From JBBROS01 sp965213845 (GTDB lineage Bacteria > Pseudomonadota > Alphaproteobacteria > Acetobacterales > Acetobacteraceae): a stretch of 64,000 bases of DNA. A program made the translations under genes and the position numbers. Each line of letters begins with the position of its first letter. Positions within the stretch are counted from its first letter, which is position 1. Positions 1-9,120 of the stretch are shown here, in pieces. The notes below the pieces were generated by a model. The model saw only the letters and a list, made by a program, of their open reading frames with translations. It was not told where the DNA came from and did not search any database. The stretch lies in NCBI GenBank assembly GCA_965213845.1, contig CBDCAI010000004.1, positions 1,178,001 through 1,242,000 of the forward strand, read 5' to 3'.

Positions 1-546
1 CGCCCGGACCGCGTCGTCCGCCCAGCTTCCCTCCCACAGCTTGTACAGCGCCGCCATCGTGTCGTCGGCCACGTCGTACCGCTCGTCGTGCGCCACCTGG
101 TGCGGCCGCCCCATCGCCCGCGCCGCGCTGTCGAGGTACCCCGTCACGATGTTCCAGCCGATCCGCCCCCGCGTCAGGTGGTCCAGCGTCGACATGCGCC
201 GCGCGAACACATAGGGCGCCTCGTAACTGAGGTTCGCCGTCACGCCGAAGCCCAGATGCGTCGTGGCATGCGCCATGGCCGGCACGAGCAGCAACGGGTC
301 GTTGACCGGCACCTGCACCGCATGCCGGATCGCGGGGCCCGGGCCGCCGCCGTACACGTCGTAGACCCCCAGCACGTCGGCCAGGAAGATGCCGTCGAAC
401 AGGCCCCGCTCCAGCAGCTGGGCCAGCCCGACCCAGTGATCCAGGCTGTGATACGCGACCGAACGGTCGTCCGGGTGGGTCCACAGGCCCTGCTGGATGT
501 GCCCGACGCAGTTCATGTCGAAGGCGTTCAGGCGCAGCTGCTTCAT
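1..546 (-). CDS. LLM-class flavin monooxygenase, NtaA/SnaA/DszA-like (3' end outside window)
   Basis: Partial gene read on the minus strand from the ATG at 546 to the window edge, about 182 codons without a stop. The protein begins MKQLRLNAFDMNC and contains the N-terminal half of a bacterial-luciferase-like TIM barrel, with the family hallmarks LERGLFDGIFLADVLGVYD, RRMSTLDHLTRGRIGWNIVT and the following GYLDSAARAMG. Members of this group are the FMNH2-dependent oxygenase halves of two-component systems acting on aminopolycarboxylates, alkyl sulfides or similar small molecules; the substrate cannot be read from sequence. The gene diverges from the exported-protein gene at 639, so its promoter should lie in 547-638. 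A second family member lies at 3428. The family call is secure. Confidence 0.85.
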   Translation of the reverse strand, partial: MKQLRLNAFDMNCVGHIQQGLWTHPDDRSVAYHSLDHWVGLAQLLERGLFDGIFLADVLGVYDVYGGGPGPAIRHAVQVPVNDPLLLVPAMAHATTHLGFGVTANLSYEAPYVFARRMSTLDHLTRGRIGWNIVTGYLDSAARAMGRPHQVAHDERYDVADDTMAALYKLWEGSWADDAVRA

Positions 547-638
547 GGCGCGCGGGCCCGTCCCAGGCGCACGAGGCCTCTTGATTCCAACCCATAAGCT
601 GCCATCGTCAACACCCATCGAATCCAGGGAAAGCCACC

Positions 639-1154
639 ATGCGGCACGTCGCTCCAGCACTTCGCCTTGCCATCGTCCTGGCGCTTGCCGCCCCGCTGTT
701 CGCCGCATCACAAGCTCGGGCGCAGGCCCCGGGCGAGACCATCGATGTCGGCGGCTGGAAAGTCCACAGCGACAAGAACGACGATGGCAGCCAGACCTGC
801 GTCGCGATGTGGCAGTTCGACGACAAGTCCATGGTCGGCTTCGGCGCGGACACGAACAACCTGACTTACCTGATCGTATCCGAGCCCGAGGCCGGCCTGA
901 CGAAGAACCAGAAGGTCCAGTTCAAGTACCGCGTCGACGCCGGCAAGCAGAAGGTCGCCACCGGCATCGCCACCAGCAACCAGATGGTCGTCGTCCCGAT
1001 CGCCGATCCCGACGCCGACTTCAACGCCTTCCAGGCCGGCAACACCCTGCATGTCGAGTTCGGCGGCGACACCTACGACGAGGCGCTCGGCGGCTCCGGC
1101 GACGCCATCAAGGCGCTGGCCACCTGCATCGTCGGCGCCAACGCCCGGAAATAG
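639..1154 (+). CDS. small exported protein, unknown function
   Basis: 171 residues starting with a clear Sec signal peptide: positive MRHVAPALR, a hydrophobic LAIVLALAAPLFAA stretch and a likely cleavage after ASQARA around residue 28. The mature part is about 140 residues with two cysteines (in SQTCVAM and LATCIVG) that could form a disulfide in the periplasm. The pattern of a short beta-rich protein ending in a conserved cysteine recalls the invasion-associated locus B (IalB) type of exported alphaproteobacterial proteins, but the match is weak and I do not assign a function. It converges on the cyclase gene at 1173 with only 18 bases between the stops, where a CCGATATCGG palindrome sits. 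Confidence 0.75.
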   Translation: MRHVAPALRLAIVLALAAPLFAASQARAQAPGETIDVGGWKVHSDKNDDGSQTCVAMWQFDDKSMVGFGADTNNLTYLIVSEPEAGLTKNQKVQFKYRVDAGKQKVATGIATSNQMVVVPIADPDADFNAFQAGNTLHVEFGGDTYDEALGGSGDAIKALATCIVGANARK

Positions 1155-1172
1155 GGCCCGATATCGGCGCGG

Positions 1173-1862
1173 TCACTCGATCCAGGCCACCGCCCGGATC
1201 GGGCTGCCGCTGCCGCCCTCGATCCGCAGCGGGAACCCGATGAACCGGAATCGCCCGCGACCCACCAGCTGATCGAGGTTCACCAGCCCCTCCATGTGCG
1301 TGAAGCCCATGTCGCGGCAGACATGATGCACCTCGAAGTTGTTCCGCCCGGTCCGCCCGGGGCTCACCGCCTCCACCCCGAACATCCCGATGCCCTTGGC
1401 GCCCAGCCACGTCGCCGACTCCCTGGTCAGCCCCGGGAAGTCCGTGATGTAGGCGTCCGTCCCGGCCGTGCGCCGGTGGAAGTCCATGTGCAGCAGCACC
1501 GTGTCCCCCGCCCCGATCTCCACCCCGGCCGCCCGCTCGGCCGCTTCGAGGTCGGCGATGTCGATGTCGCTCGCCAGCGGCTTGTGCGACAGGTCCAGGC
1601 ACACCGCCTCGGTGAAGAACCGCTCGAGCGGCATCTCGTCGATCCCCGCCGCCCCGGGCCGGTCGTCGAAGTGCCGGGGCGCATCCACGTGCGTGCCGGA
1701 GTGGTCGCCCATGTTCAGCGACATGACGGCGGACGAGAACTCGTACCCGTCCACCACCCGCTTCTCCGCATGGGTGGAGAACGGCGCGATGATCACCATC
1801 GGGTGGTTCGGCAGCCGCTGCATCTTGTGGTGGATCACCCGGCTGAGATCGATCAACGTCAT
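1173..1862 (-). CDS. cyclase family metal-dependent hydrolase (kynurenine formamidase-like)
   Basis: 229-residue protein of the cyclase family (PF04199), which includes KynB arylformamidase and isatin hydrolase. The signature HSGTHVDAPRHF is at residues 54-65 and carries the metal-ligand histidines and aspartate that bind Mn or Zn; the N-terminal LIDLSRVIHHKMQRLPNHP also fits. These enzymes hydrolyse amide or lactam-type bonds of aromatic breakdown products in the cytoplasm. No kynurenine-pathway partner is adjacent, so the substrate is open. The ATG at 1862 lies back to back with the efflux gene at 1937, leaving a short shared promoter space. Confidence 0.85.
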   Translation of the reverse strand: MTLIDLSRVIHHKMQRLPNHPMVIIAPFSTHAEKRVVDGYEFSSAVMSLNMGDHSGTHVDAPRHFDDRPGAAGIDEMPLERFFTEAVCLDLSHKPLASDIDIADLEAAERAAGVEIGAGDTVLLHMDFHRRTAGTDAYITDFPGLTRESATWLGAKGIGMFGVEAVSPGRTGRNNFEVHHVCRDMGFTHMEGLVNLDQLVGRGRFRFIGFPLRIEGGSGSPIRAVAWIE

Positions 1863-1936
1863 TGTTTGCTCCTCATCACGACCATCTCATCACGATGCGC
1901 GGTTCCCGACCGGCCGGAAATCCCCTAGTCAGCCAT

Positions 1937-3415
1937 ATGCCTCCCGAAAAACCGCTGCGCCGCCCGCTCATCCTGGCGTCGGTCATGGCCGCCACCTTCA
2001 TGATCGCGGTCGAGGCCACCATCGTCTCCACCGCCATGCCGCAGATCGCGGGACAGCTGGGCGACCTGCACCTGTACTCCTGGGTGTTCTCCGCCTTCCT
2101 GCTGACGCAGACGGCCAGCACGGTCGTGTTCGGCAAGCTGTCCGACCTGTTCGGCCGCAAGCCGGTGGTGCTGGTGGGCATCGCCGTGTTCCTGCTGGGG
2201 TCCGTCCTGTGCGGCTTCGCCTGGTCCATGCCGTCGCTCATCGCCTTCCGCCTAATCCAGGGCATCGGCGGCGGCGCCGTGCAGCCCGTCAGCCTAACCA
2301 TCATCGGCGACCTGTACCCGGGGCGGGAGCGCGGCCGGGTGCAGGGCTGGCTCGCCAGCGTCTGGGGCGTCTCATCCGTGCTGGGCCCGCTGGCCGGCGG
2401 GCTCATCATCCACAACATCAGCTGGGCCTGGGTGTTCTGGATCAACATCCCCGTGGGGCTGGCCGCCGCCGCCGGGTTCGCCGCCTACCTGAAGGAGGAC
2501 GTGGCCCGCCAGACCCGGCCCATCGACATCGCCGGCGCCGCGCTGTTCACGGGCGCCGTCGCGTCCCTGATGGTCGCGCTGACGTCGCTCGGGACGGCCG
2601 ACCGCGCCGCCGCCGGCCTTGCCGCATCCCTCTGCGTCGTCTGTGTCGTCCTGTTCGTCCGGCAGGAGCGTCGATGTGCGGACCCCATGATCGCCTTCGC
2701 CCTGTGGGGCCGGCGCGCGATCGCCACCACCAACCTCGCCACCCTGCTCGGCGGCATGACCATCATCGGCCTGACGACCTTCCTGCCGATGTACGTGCAG
2801 GGCGTGCTCGGCCGGTCCGCACTGGTCGCCGGGTTCGCGCTGACCATGATGGTGCTCGGCTGGCCCATCGGCGCCACCGTCGCCGCCCGCTGCTTCGGCC
2901 GCTTCGGCCTGCGCTCGATGCTGCTGGTGGGGGGCGCCTTCCTGCCGCTCGGCGCGATCGCCTTCATCTTCCTCGCCCCGGGCGTCTCGCCGATCCTGGC
3001 CGGGATGGGTTCGCTCGTCATCGGCCTCGGCATGGGCCTGCTCAGCACCTCGGCCATCGTCATCATCCAGGACACGGTGGAATGGGCCGAGCGCGGGGTG
3101 GCGACGGCGTCGAACATCTTCGCCCGCAACCTGGGCAGCACGCTGGGCGCCACCATCCTGGGCGCCGTGCTCAACGTCAGCCTGTCCCGCTCGGGCCCCG
3201 ACCCGTCCAGCCTGCCCGTCACCCCCGACCAGCTGCGGGGCCTGCTGGACCGCGCACCCGGCGCCCTCGCCGACCCGGCCGTGCAGGCGGCGCTGGCCCA
3301 TGCGCTGCACCTGACCTTCATGGCCGTCCTGCTGGTCGCGGTCGTCACCTTCCTTCTGGCCCTGCTGGTGCCCACCGTCACCCTGCGCGCGACGGCCCCG
3401 CTGCCGGCACGATAA
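1937..3415 (+). CDS. MFS drug/solute exporter, DHA2 (EmrB/QacA) family
   Basis: About 492 residues with roughly fourteen predicted membrane segments. The major facilitator motif A is present as GKLSDLFGRKPVVLVG after the second segment, and RLIQGIGGGAVQP (motif B-like) and SVLGPLAGGLIIH (the antiporter motif C region) follow. Such proteins export hydrophobic compounds in exchange for protons across the inner membrane. I chose ATG 1937 (MPPEKPLRRPL), where family similarity begins; an upstream TTG at 1862 overlaps the divergent cyclase start and is less likely. It may export the substrate or product of the adjacent cyclase, but that is inference. The gene ends 12 bases from the convergent monooxygenase. 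Confidence 0.85.
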   Translation: MPPEKPLRRPLILASVMAATFMIAVEATIVSTAMPQIAGQLGDLHLYSWVFSAFLLTQTASTVVFGKLSDLFGRKPVVLVGIAVFLLGSVLCGFAWSMPSLIAFRLIQGIGGGAVQPVSLTIIGDLYPGRERGRVQGWLASVWGVSSVLGPLAGGLIIHNISWAWVFWINIPVGLAAAAGFAAYLKEDVARQTRPIDIAGAALFTGAVASLMVALTSLGTADRAAAGLAASLCVVCVVLFVRQERRCADPMIAFALWGRRAIATTNLATLLGGMTIIGLTTFLPMYVQGVLGRSALVAGFALTMMVLGWPIGATVAARCFGRFGLRSMLLVGGAFLPLGAIAFIFLAPGVSPILAGMGSLVIGLGMGLLSTSAIVIIQDTVEWAERGVATASNIFARNLGSTLGATILGAVLNVSLSRSGPDPSSLPVTPDQLRGLLDRAPGALADPAVQAALAHALHLTFMAVLLVAVVTFLLALLVPTVTLRATAPLPAR

Positions 3416-3427
3416 GCCCGTCTGGCG

Positions 3428-4777
3428 CTACTCAGCCGCCAGCGACCGATCCCTCCGGCCAGCGGGCCGCCGCAGCCCCAGATGCTCCCGCAGCGTCGTG
3501 CCCTGGTACGCCGTCCGGAACAGGCCGCGCCGCTGCAGCTCCGGCACCACCATGTCCACGAAGTCGTCGAGCGAGCCCGGCAACCAGGCCGGCATCACGT
3601 TAAATCCGTCGGCAGCGCCGTCGGTGAACCAGTGTTCCATCACGTCCGCCACCTGCGCCGCCGTGCCGCAGGCCAGCACATGCCCGCGCGGCCCCGCATT
3701 CAGCGCGCACAGCTGCCCCAGCGTCAGCCCGTCGCGCCGGCCCGCCTCCAGCAGCAGCGCCTGCCGGCTGCGCGGCCCGTTGGTCACCGGCATCTCCGGC
3801 ACCGGCCCGTCCAGGTCATGCCCGGCCAACGACACCCCGATCGTCGCCTCCAGCCCCGCCAGCCCCACCGCCGGATGGATCAGCGCCTGCAGGGCGGCGA
3901 ACTTGTCCTCCGCCTCCGCCTGCGTCCGCCCCACCACAGGATAGATGCCGGGCAGGATGCACACGTCCTCGGCGCTGCGCCCGAAGGCCGGCAGCCGCGC
4001 CAGCACGTCGGCATAGAAGGCCTGCGCCTGGTCGAACGTCGTCTGCGCCGTGAACACCACCTCGGCCGTCCGCGCCGCCACGTCCCGCCCGGTGTCCGAC
4101 GCGCCGGCCTGCACCAGCACCGGCCGGCCCTGCGGCGAGCGCGCGATGTTCAGCGGCCCGCGCACCTGGAAGTGCCGGCCCTTGTGGTTCAGCGCGTGCA
4201 CCTTCGCCGGGTCGAAGAATACCCCGCTCACGGGGTCGCGGATGAAGGCGTCCTCGTCCCAGCTCTCCCACAGGCCCTGCACCACGGCGGCGAACTCCAC
4301 CGCGCGGTCGTACCGGTCCGCATGCGCCAGGTGCGCCTCGCGCGAGTGGTTCAGCGCCTCCGCCTCGTTGTTCGACGTCACGAGGTTCCAGCCGACCCGG
4401 CCGCCGCTGATCTGGTCCATCGAGGCGAACTGCCGCGCCAGCAGGTACGGGTCGCTGAAGCTGCTGCTGACCGTGCCCACCAAGCCGATCCGCGACGTGA
4501 CGGCCGCGAGCGCCGACAGCACCGTGATGGGCTCGAACTTCACCACCTTGCCCATCCGGCCGCGGCTCTCGGCGCTGCCCAGCAGGCTCATGGCCGCGCT
4601 GTCGGCCAGGAAGAACAGGTCGAACAGCCCCCGCTCCGCCGTCTGCGCCGCCTGCGTGATCTCCTTGAACGACACGCCGGCCCCCGTATGCGCGCCAGGG
4701 TGCCGCCAGCCCGCCACGTGCTGCCCCGTCTCGTGCACGAAGGCACCCAAGCTCATCATCGATCGCGATCGGCGCAT
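3428..4777 (-). CDS. LLM-class flavin monooxygenase, NtaA/SnaA/DszA family
   Basis: 449-residue luciferase-like monooxygenase. Typical elements are GQHVAGWRHP near the start, ERGLFDLFFLADSAAM, FASMDQISGGRVGWNLVTS with NNEAEALNHSREAHL, and the C-terminal DGFNVMP. The enzyme uses FMNH2 supplied by a separate reductase and O2 to cleave C-S, C-N or related bonds; the substrate is not predictable. It is the last gene of the minus-strand catabolic operon, 15 bases after the cytochrome b561 gene. The start is uncertain: ATG 4777 gives a slightly long N-terminus (MRRSRSMMSLG), and ATG 4759 or 4756 would match the family better; none has a good ribosome binding site. Confidence 0.87.
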   Translation of the reverse strand: MRRSRSMMSLGAFVHETGQHVAGWRHPGAHTGAGVSFKEITQAAQTAERGLFDLFFLADSAAMSLLGSAESRGRMGKVVKFEPITVLSALAAVTSRIGLVGTVSSSFSDPYLLARQFASMDQISGGRVGWNLVTSNNEAEALNHSREAHLAHADRYDRAVEFAAVVQGLWESWDEDAFIRDPVSGVFFDPAKVHALNHKGRHFQVRGPLNIARSPQGRPVLVQAGASDTGRDVAARTAEVVFTAQTTFDQAQAFYADVLARLPAFGRSAEDVCILPGIYPVVGRTQAEAEDKFAALQALIHPAVGLAGLEATIGVSLAGHDLDGPVPEMPVTNGPRSRQALLLEAGRRDGLTLGQLCALNAGPRGHVLACGTAAQVADVMEHWFTDGAADGFNVMPAWLPGSLDDFVDMVVPELQRRGLFRTAYQGTTLREHLGLRRPAGRRDRSLAAE

Positions 4778-4792
4778 CGGGCCCGGCCTGTT

Positions 4793-5338
4793 CTACAGGT
4801 CGCCATCCTGCGCCGGCAGCATCCGGTCCAGCAAGCCGTCCCGCTTCACCGCCACATGCCAAATCGTCGCAACCAGGTGCAGGCCGACCAGCGCGTACAG
4901 CAGCCACTGCCCGACGGCCACGTGCACCCAGTCCGCGGCCTCCCGCACCGCCAGGTTCTTCGGAATGCCCGGCACGGTGAACCAGCCGAAATAGGTGATG
5001 GCGTTGCCGCCGCCGGCCGACACCAGGTAGCCGCTGATCGGCATCCCGATCATCACGACGTACAGCATCCAGTGCGACACGGTGGCGGCCGCCCGCTCCC
5101 ACCCCGCATGGTGCTCGGGCAGCGGTGGCGCCGGATGGCTGGCGCGCCAGGCCAGGCGCAGCGCCACCAGCGCCAGCAGCGTCAGCCCGATGGATTTGTG
5201 CAGCGTGTACACGTCCTCCCGCGTCGGCGCGGTCCGTGGCATCGCCAGCATCACCCAGGCGATCGCCACGGTGGCGAACAGCAGCGCCGCCATGACCCAG
5301 TGCAGCAGCTGCGCCGTGGCGGAGTAGCGGCCCCGCAT
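4793..5338 (-). CDS. cytochrome b561 family protein
   Basis: 181-residue membrane protein with four hydrophobic helices and histidines placed as in the bacterial cytochrome b561 family: H13 (in LLHW), H47 (in TLHKSIG), H89 (in VSHWMLY), H139, H154 and H161. It would hold two b-type hemes in the inner membrane and pass electrons from quinol or another donor. The typical RxxHPAPP loop is present as RASHPAPPLP. It lies between the fumarylacetoacetate-type hydrolase (4-base gap) and the monooxygenase, so it is probably co-transcribed with the catabolic operon and may feed electrons to an oxygenation step, which is inference. Confidence 0.88.
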   Translation of the reverse strand: MRGRYSATAQLLHWVMAALLFATVAIAWVMLAMPRTAPTREDVYTLHKSIGLTLLALVALRLAWRASHPAPPLPEHHAGWERAAATVSHWMLYVVMIGMPISGYLVSAGGGNAITYFGWFTVPGIPKNLAVREAADWVHVAVGQWLLYALVGLHLVATIWHVAVKRDGLLDRMLPAQDGDL

Positions 5339-5342
5339 CGCC

Positions 5343-6221
5343 TCAGGCCTCCTGCGTCACCGGGTTGCGCAGCAGGCCCACGCCGTCGATCTCCACCTCC
5401 ACGACGTCGCCGGGCTTCATCCACAGCGGCGGCTCCCGCCGGGAGCCGACGCCCCCGGGCGTGCCCGTCACGATCACGTCGCCGGGCTCGAGCCGGGTGA
5501 ATTTCGAGCAGTATTCGATCTGCGCCGGGATATCGAAGATCATCTGCGACAGCAGGGCATCCTGCACCACCTGGCCGTTCAGCCGCGTCTGCAGCCGCTG
5601 CGGCCCGATGGGGCCCATCTCGTCCGGCGTCACCATCCAGGGGCCGAATGCGCCGGTCTCGGGGAAGTTCTTGCCCGGGGTGAACTGGTGCGTGTGCCGC
5701 TGGAAGTCGCGCACGCTGCCCTCGTTGTAGCAGGCGAAGCCGGCGATGTGCCCCATCGCGGCCGCCCGGTCGATGTACCGCCCCGGCGTCCCGATCACGA
5801 TCGCCAGCTCGCCCTCGTAGTCGAAGTCAGTCGAGATCCTGGGCCGGGGCAGCGGGCACATATGGCCCGTCTGGCTGTTGGCGAAGCGCCCGAAGATGGT
5901 GGGGTTCGCCACCTCCGTCCGGCCGGTCTCCTTGCGGTGCGTCTCGTAGTTCAGGCCGACGCACAGGATCTTGCCGGGCTCCGGGATCACCGGCAGCCAG
6001 ACCAGGCCCTCGACCGGCAGCCGCGTCGCCCCCGCCATCGCGCCCGACACCTCGGCCATCGACGCCGTGCCCGCCGAACCCTTTCCGAGCGCCTGGGCCT
6101 CCAGCAACGCCCGGATGGTGGGGAAGCGCGCCTTCAGCACGGCGCCGACGTCGATCGCCTGCGTGCCCTCGATCACGCCCCAGCTGGGGCCTGCGGGCGT
6201 CTGGAAGCTTGCAAGTTTCAT
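5343..6221 (-). CDS. fumarylacetoacetate hydrolase family protein
   Basis: 292 residues with the FAH-family C-terminal fold. Diagnostic pieces are KILCVGLNYETHRKE, the metal-binding FDYEGELAIVIG with its acidic ligands, the NEGSVRDFQRHTHQFTPGKN active-site stretch, and GDVIVTGTPGGVG near the C-terminus. Family members hydrolyse or decarboxylate the beta-diketo acids formed after aromatic ring opening, or hydrate dienoates. In this operon it most likely acts on the meta-cleavage product formed by the extradiol dioxygenase at 9120. The ATG at 6221 starts MKLASFQTPAGPSWG, the usual family start; the long open frame upstream is antisense to the transporter. It is 2 bases behind the MFS gene. Confidence 0.9.
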   Translation of the reverse strand: MKLASFQTPAGPSWGVIEGTQAIDVGAVLKARFPTIRALLEAQALGKGSAGTASMAEVSGAMAGATRLPVEGLVWLPVIPEPGKILCVGLNYETHRKETGRTEVANPTIFGRFANSQTGHMCPLPRPRISTDFDYEGELAIVIGTPGRYIDRAAAMGHIAGFACYNEGSVRDFQRHTHQFTPGKNFPETGAFGPWMVTPDEMGPIGPQRLQTRLNGQVVQDALLSQMIFDIPAQIEYCSKFTRLEPGDVIVTGTPGGVGSRREPPLWMKPGDVVEVEIDGVGLLRNPVTQEA

Positions 6222-6223
6222 GG

Positions 6224-7531
6224 TCAGGCCTTCGCTTGGGGAATGAGGGAACGGTCGGCGGACAGCTGGCGGGCGAACCGGGCCGTCGTCCGGTCGGGAT
6301 GGATCAGCGCCAGGCTGGCCGCGGCGCCCCCCAGCAGCACCACCGCCGCCAGCGTCATGGCATGCCCGAAGCCCGTCGGCACGTTCGCCCCGGCATCGAC
6401 CAGCACCCCCGTCAGGTAGGTGGACAGCAGCGCCGCCGAGGCGTTGCCGGAGTAGATCACCACGATCAGCCGGCCGCGCTGCGACGCGGGCGCCACGTTG
6501 CCCAACGTCACCGGCCCGAAGATCGTCGTCAAGCTGGGCGCCGCGAACGCCACCGCCACCAGCACCAGCTGCAGCACCCCGGTGGTGTGCACCGCCCCCA
6601 GAAGGGCCAGCCCGGCCGCCAGCAGCGCCAGCGTCGTCGCATGCCCCAGCGCCACACGGCTGCCGACGCCGCGCCGCAGCAGCCACTGCGACAGCACCGA
6701 GCCGCCCAGCAGCAGCGGCGACTGGAAGGCGAACACCGCCGAGACGATCCACCCCACGGCATAGGGCGTGTAGCCCAGCCCCAGCTGCAGGAACGGCGGC
6801 AGCCAGATCGCCGACATGCCCACCACCCAGTAGGACGCGAACGACATGATGATGACGCCGACCACCGTCCTGTCGCCCCACAGCATGCGCGCCGGCACCC
6901 GCCCGCCGGTGACCTCGTCCGCCGTCGCCACGGCGGCGGCATGCGGCCCCTCGCCGCCCACCACCGTCCACAGCACCATCCACGCCACGCCCAGCACCGC
7001 GCAGGCCAGGAAGCCTGCGCGCCAGCCATGGTGCAAAATGACGTAGGTCAGCACCGGGCTGCCGATCAGGAAGCCCGCGCTGATCCCCTGCAGCACCACC
7101 GCACTCGGCAGGCTCCGCTTGTCCTTCGGGAACCAGTCGTAGCAGGCGTGCAGCGCCGTCGGCAGTCCCGGCCCCTCGCCCACGCCGAGCCCCAGTCGGC
7201 ACAGAGCCACCACCGCCAGCGAGCTGGTGAACAGCATCGGCACCTGGCTTGCCGTCCAGGTCAGCGCCAGGATCAGCAGGATCCATTTCGTCCGCACCCG
7301 CCCGACGACGAACAGCCCGACCAGCGTGCCCGACAGGGAATAGAGCAGGAAGAACAGGCTGCCGATCAGCCCGTACTGCCGGGGCGTGATCGCCAGCTCC
7401 TTCATCAGCGGCACCGCCGACAGGCCGAAGACCAGCTTGTCGAAGAAGTTGAGGGTCTGGAACAGGAACAGCGCGAACAGCACCGTATAGGCCCGCCGCG
7501 AACCCGCCACGGCGGCGTCGAGCGCGCTCAT
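6224..7531 (-). CDS. MFS transporter, probable aromatic acid or anion importer
   Basis: 435 residues and about twelve membrane helices. The loop 2-3 motif appears as SGTLVGLFVVGRVRTKW and the helix 4 region as CRLGLGVGEGPGLPTALHACYDW, which resembles the anion:cation symporter and aromatic acid transporter groups. In this operon its likely role is proton-coupled uptake of the aromatic substrate. Its start overlaps the end of the FAD monooxygenase by 4 bases (ATGA), pointing to translational coupling. The exact substrate is inference from context. Confidence 0.85.
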   Translation of the reverse strand: MSALDAAVAGSRRAYTVLFALFLFQTLNFFDKLVFGLSAVPLMKELAITPRQYGLIGSLFFLLYSLSGTLVGLFVVGRVRTKWILLILALTWTASQVPMLFTSSLAVVALCRLGLGVGEGPGLPTALHACYDWFPKDKRSLPSAVVLQGISAGFLIGSPVLTYVILHHGWRAGFLACAVLGVAWMVLWTVVGGEGPHAAAVATADEVTGGRVPARMLWGDRTVVGVIIMSFASYWVVGMSAIWLPPFLQLGLGYTPYAVGWIVSAVFAFQSPLLLGGSVLSQWLLRRGVGSRVALGHATTLALLAAGLALLGAVHTTGVLQLVLVAVAFAAPSLTTIFGPVTLGNVAPASQRGRLIVVIYSGNASAALLSTYLTGVLVDAGANVPTGFGHAMTLAAVVLLGGAAASLALIHPDRTTARFARQLSADRSLIPQAKA

Positions 7532-9120
7532 GCGTCCACCCGCGCAGGCTGCGGTCCATCCAGCGGTTCGCGCAGCGGGGCGAGCAGCCGGGCCTGCATC
7601 GCCCGGACCAGGGCGGGTGCCGCCGAGACGTCGTCCACGGTCCCGTACACATACTGGTCGGGCCGCACCAGGGCGCCGACACAGCCGTGCCGGTCGAACC
7701 AGTCGGCCAGCACGCCGTCGCGTTCCACAAGGTCGCCCGGTCTTGCCGACACGGGGCCCACCACCACGACGCTCACGCCGTCATCGACCGCACAGACCAT
7801 GCTCTGCCGCCCGTCCAGCACCAGGCGCCAGCCTGCCCCTGCCACCGCGTCCATGCGAACCCATCCTTCCCTGCCTGTCACCCAAGGCTGCGGGAACAGC
7901 GTGCCCACGGCGGTGATCCCACCCTTCCGGTGCGCCATGTCGGCCAGCAGCCCGGCCTCCAGCGGCGGCACGATCTCCTGCCGGGTCACCGTCCGCGCCT
8001 GCCCGCCGCCTTCGGCCAGCAGGCGGGCGTCGCGCGCCGCCGCGGCCGCCGGGTCGCGCTCACAGATGCCGTGGCCGATCGCCTTGATCCGCGCCGTCAG
8101 CGTCCGCACGTGCCGCCCGCGTTCCAGCCCGTACGTGTCCAGCAGCGTGTCGTCCGCGTGCCCGCCCAGCACCGCCGCCAGCTTCCACGCCAGGTTGCCC
8201 GCGTCGCGGATGCCCTGGCACATGCCTTGCCCGATGAAGGGCGGCTGCTGGTGCGCCGAATCCCCCGCCAGGAACACCCGGCCCTGCCGCCAGGGCTCCG
8301 CCACCAGCGCATGGAAGCGGTAGCTGCTCGCCCGCCACAGCACCCCGTCCGCCGGCGAGAGCCAGCGCGACAGCAGGCGCCATACCGCGTCCTCCTGCTC
8401 CATGGCCCGCCGGTCCTCGCCGGGCAGCAGCATGATCTCCCAGCGGCGATGGTTGCCGGGGCCCACGATGAAGGTCGCGGGGCGCGCGGGCTCGCAATAC
8501 TGCGCCGCCGTCCGCGGCAGCTTGGCCAGCCCGGCCTCGTTCACCTTCACGTCCACCACCAGCCAGGGCTCGTCGAACACCAGGTCCTCGAGCCCGATCC
8601 CCAGCGCCTGCCGCACCGGACTCGACGCGCCGTCGCAGCCGATGACGTACCGCGCCCGAACCTGTTCAGGCCTCGCGCCGCCGTCCAGCTGCACCGTCAC
8701 CTCGTCCCGATCCTGCTGCAGGCCCAGGAACGTCGCGCCGAGCCGCACCTCGACCCCCGGCAGGGCCGTCACATGGGCCCGCAACGCCGCCTCGACCGGC
8801 GGCTGCGTGAACACCATGGTCGGCACGTAGCCCTGCGGATACGGCGGCGGCACCATGTCCACCCGGCGGATCAGCTGGCCCGCCGCGCCGAAATGCTCCG
8901 ATACCGGGAACGGCGCCACGAAGGGCAGCACCGCCTCCGCCACGCCCAGGTTCTGCAGCAGCCGCAGGATCTCGTGGTCGATCGCGATCGCCCGCGGCTT
9001 GTCCCACACCTCGACCGACCGCTCGAGCACCAGGACCCGCAGCCCGGCCTGCCCCAGCAGGCCCGCCGCCACCGCCCCCACGGGGCCGAACCCCACCACG
9101 ACCACGTCGTAGGGCGCCAT
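7528..9120 (-). CDS. FAD-dependent aromatic ring hydroxylase (MhpA-like)
   Basis: 530-residue flavoprotein of the p-hydroxybenzoate hydroxylase superfamily. It shows the Rossmann GxGxxG as GFGPVG at residues 10-15, the DG motif as RYVIGCDGASSPVRQ, and the GD motif as RVFLAGDSAHQQPPFIGQG. The length and the DHEILRLLQNLG stretch resemble 3-(3-hydroxyphenyl)propionate 3-hydroxylase (MhpA). It would use NAD(P)H and O2 to add a hydroxyl group ortho to an existing one, making a catechol for the extradiol dioxygenase encoded just before it. ATG 9120 (MAPYDVVVVG) fits the family and overlaps the upstream stop as TGATG. The substrate is not proven. Confidence 0.88.
   Translation of the reverse strand: MAPYDVVVVGFGPVGAVAAGLLGQAGLRVLVLERSVEVWDKPRAIAIDHEILRLLQNLGVAEAVLPFVAPFPVSEHFGAAGQLIRRVDMVPPPYPQGYVPTMVFTQPPVEAALRAHVTALPGVEVRLGATFLGLQQDRDEVTVQLDGGARPEQVRARYVIGCDGASSPVRQALGIGLEDLVFDEPWLVVDVKVNEAGLAKLPRTAAQYCEPARPATFIVGPGNHRRWEIMLLPGEDRRAMEQEDAVWRLLSRWLSPADGVLWRASSYRFHALVAEPWRQGRVFLAGDSAHQQPPFIGQGMCQGIRDAGNLAWKLAAVLGGHADDTLLDTYGLERGRHVRTLTARIKAIGHGICERDPAAAAARDARLLAEGGGQARTVTRQEIVPPLEAGLLADMAHRKGGITAVGTLFPQPWVTGREGWVRMDAVAGAGWRLVLDGRQSMVCAVDDGVSVVVVGPVSARPGDLVERDGVLADWFDRHGCVGALVRPDQYVYGTVDDVSAAPALVRAMQARLLAPLREPLDGPQPARVDA

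Noticed and set aside
88..597. A 169-codon plus-strand gene at the window start
   Set aside because: Arg/His/Pro-rich shadow of the minus-strand luciferase-like monooxygenase, whose conserved motifs read clearly on the other strand.
3422..3442. A terminator between the convergent exporter and monooxygenase genes
   Set aside because: Only a 6-base stem CTGGCG/CGCCAG with a 9-base loop, overlapping the monooxygenase stop and lacking a T-run.
5343..7730. A 795-codon frame that would fuse an N-terminal domain to the FAH-type hydrolase
   Set aside because: The added part is antisense-like/out-of-frame sequence inside the MFS gene; the hydrolase begins at ATG 6221 as in its family.
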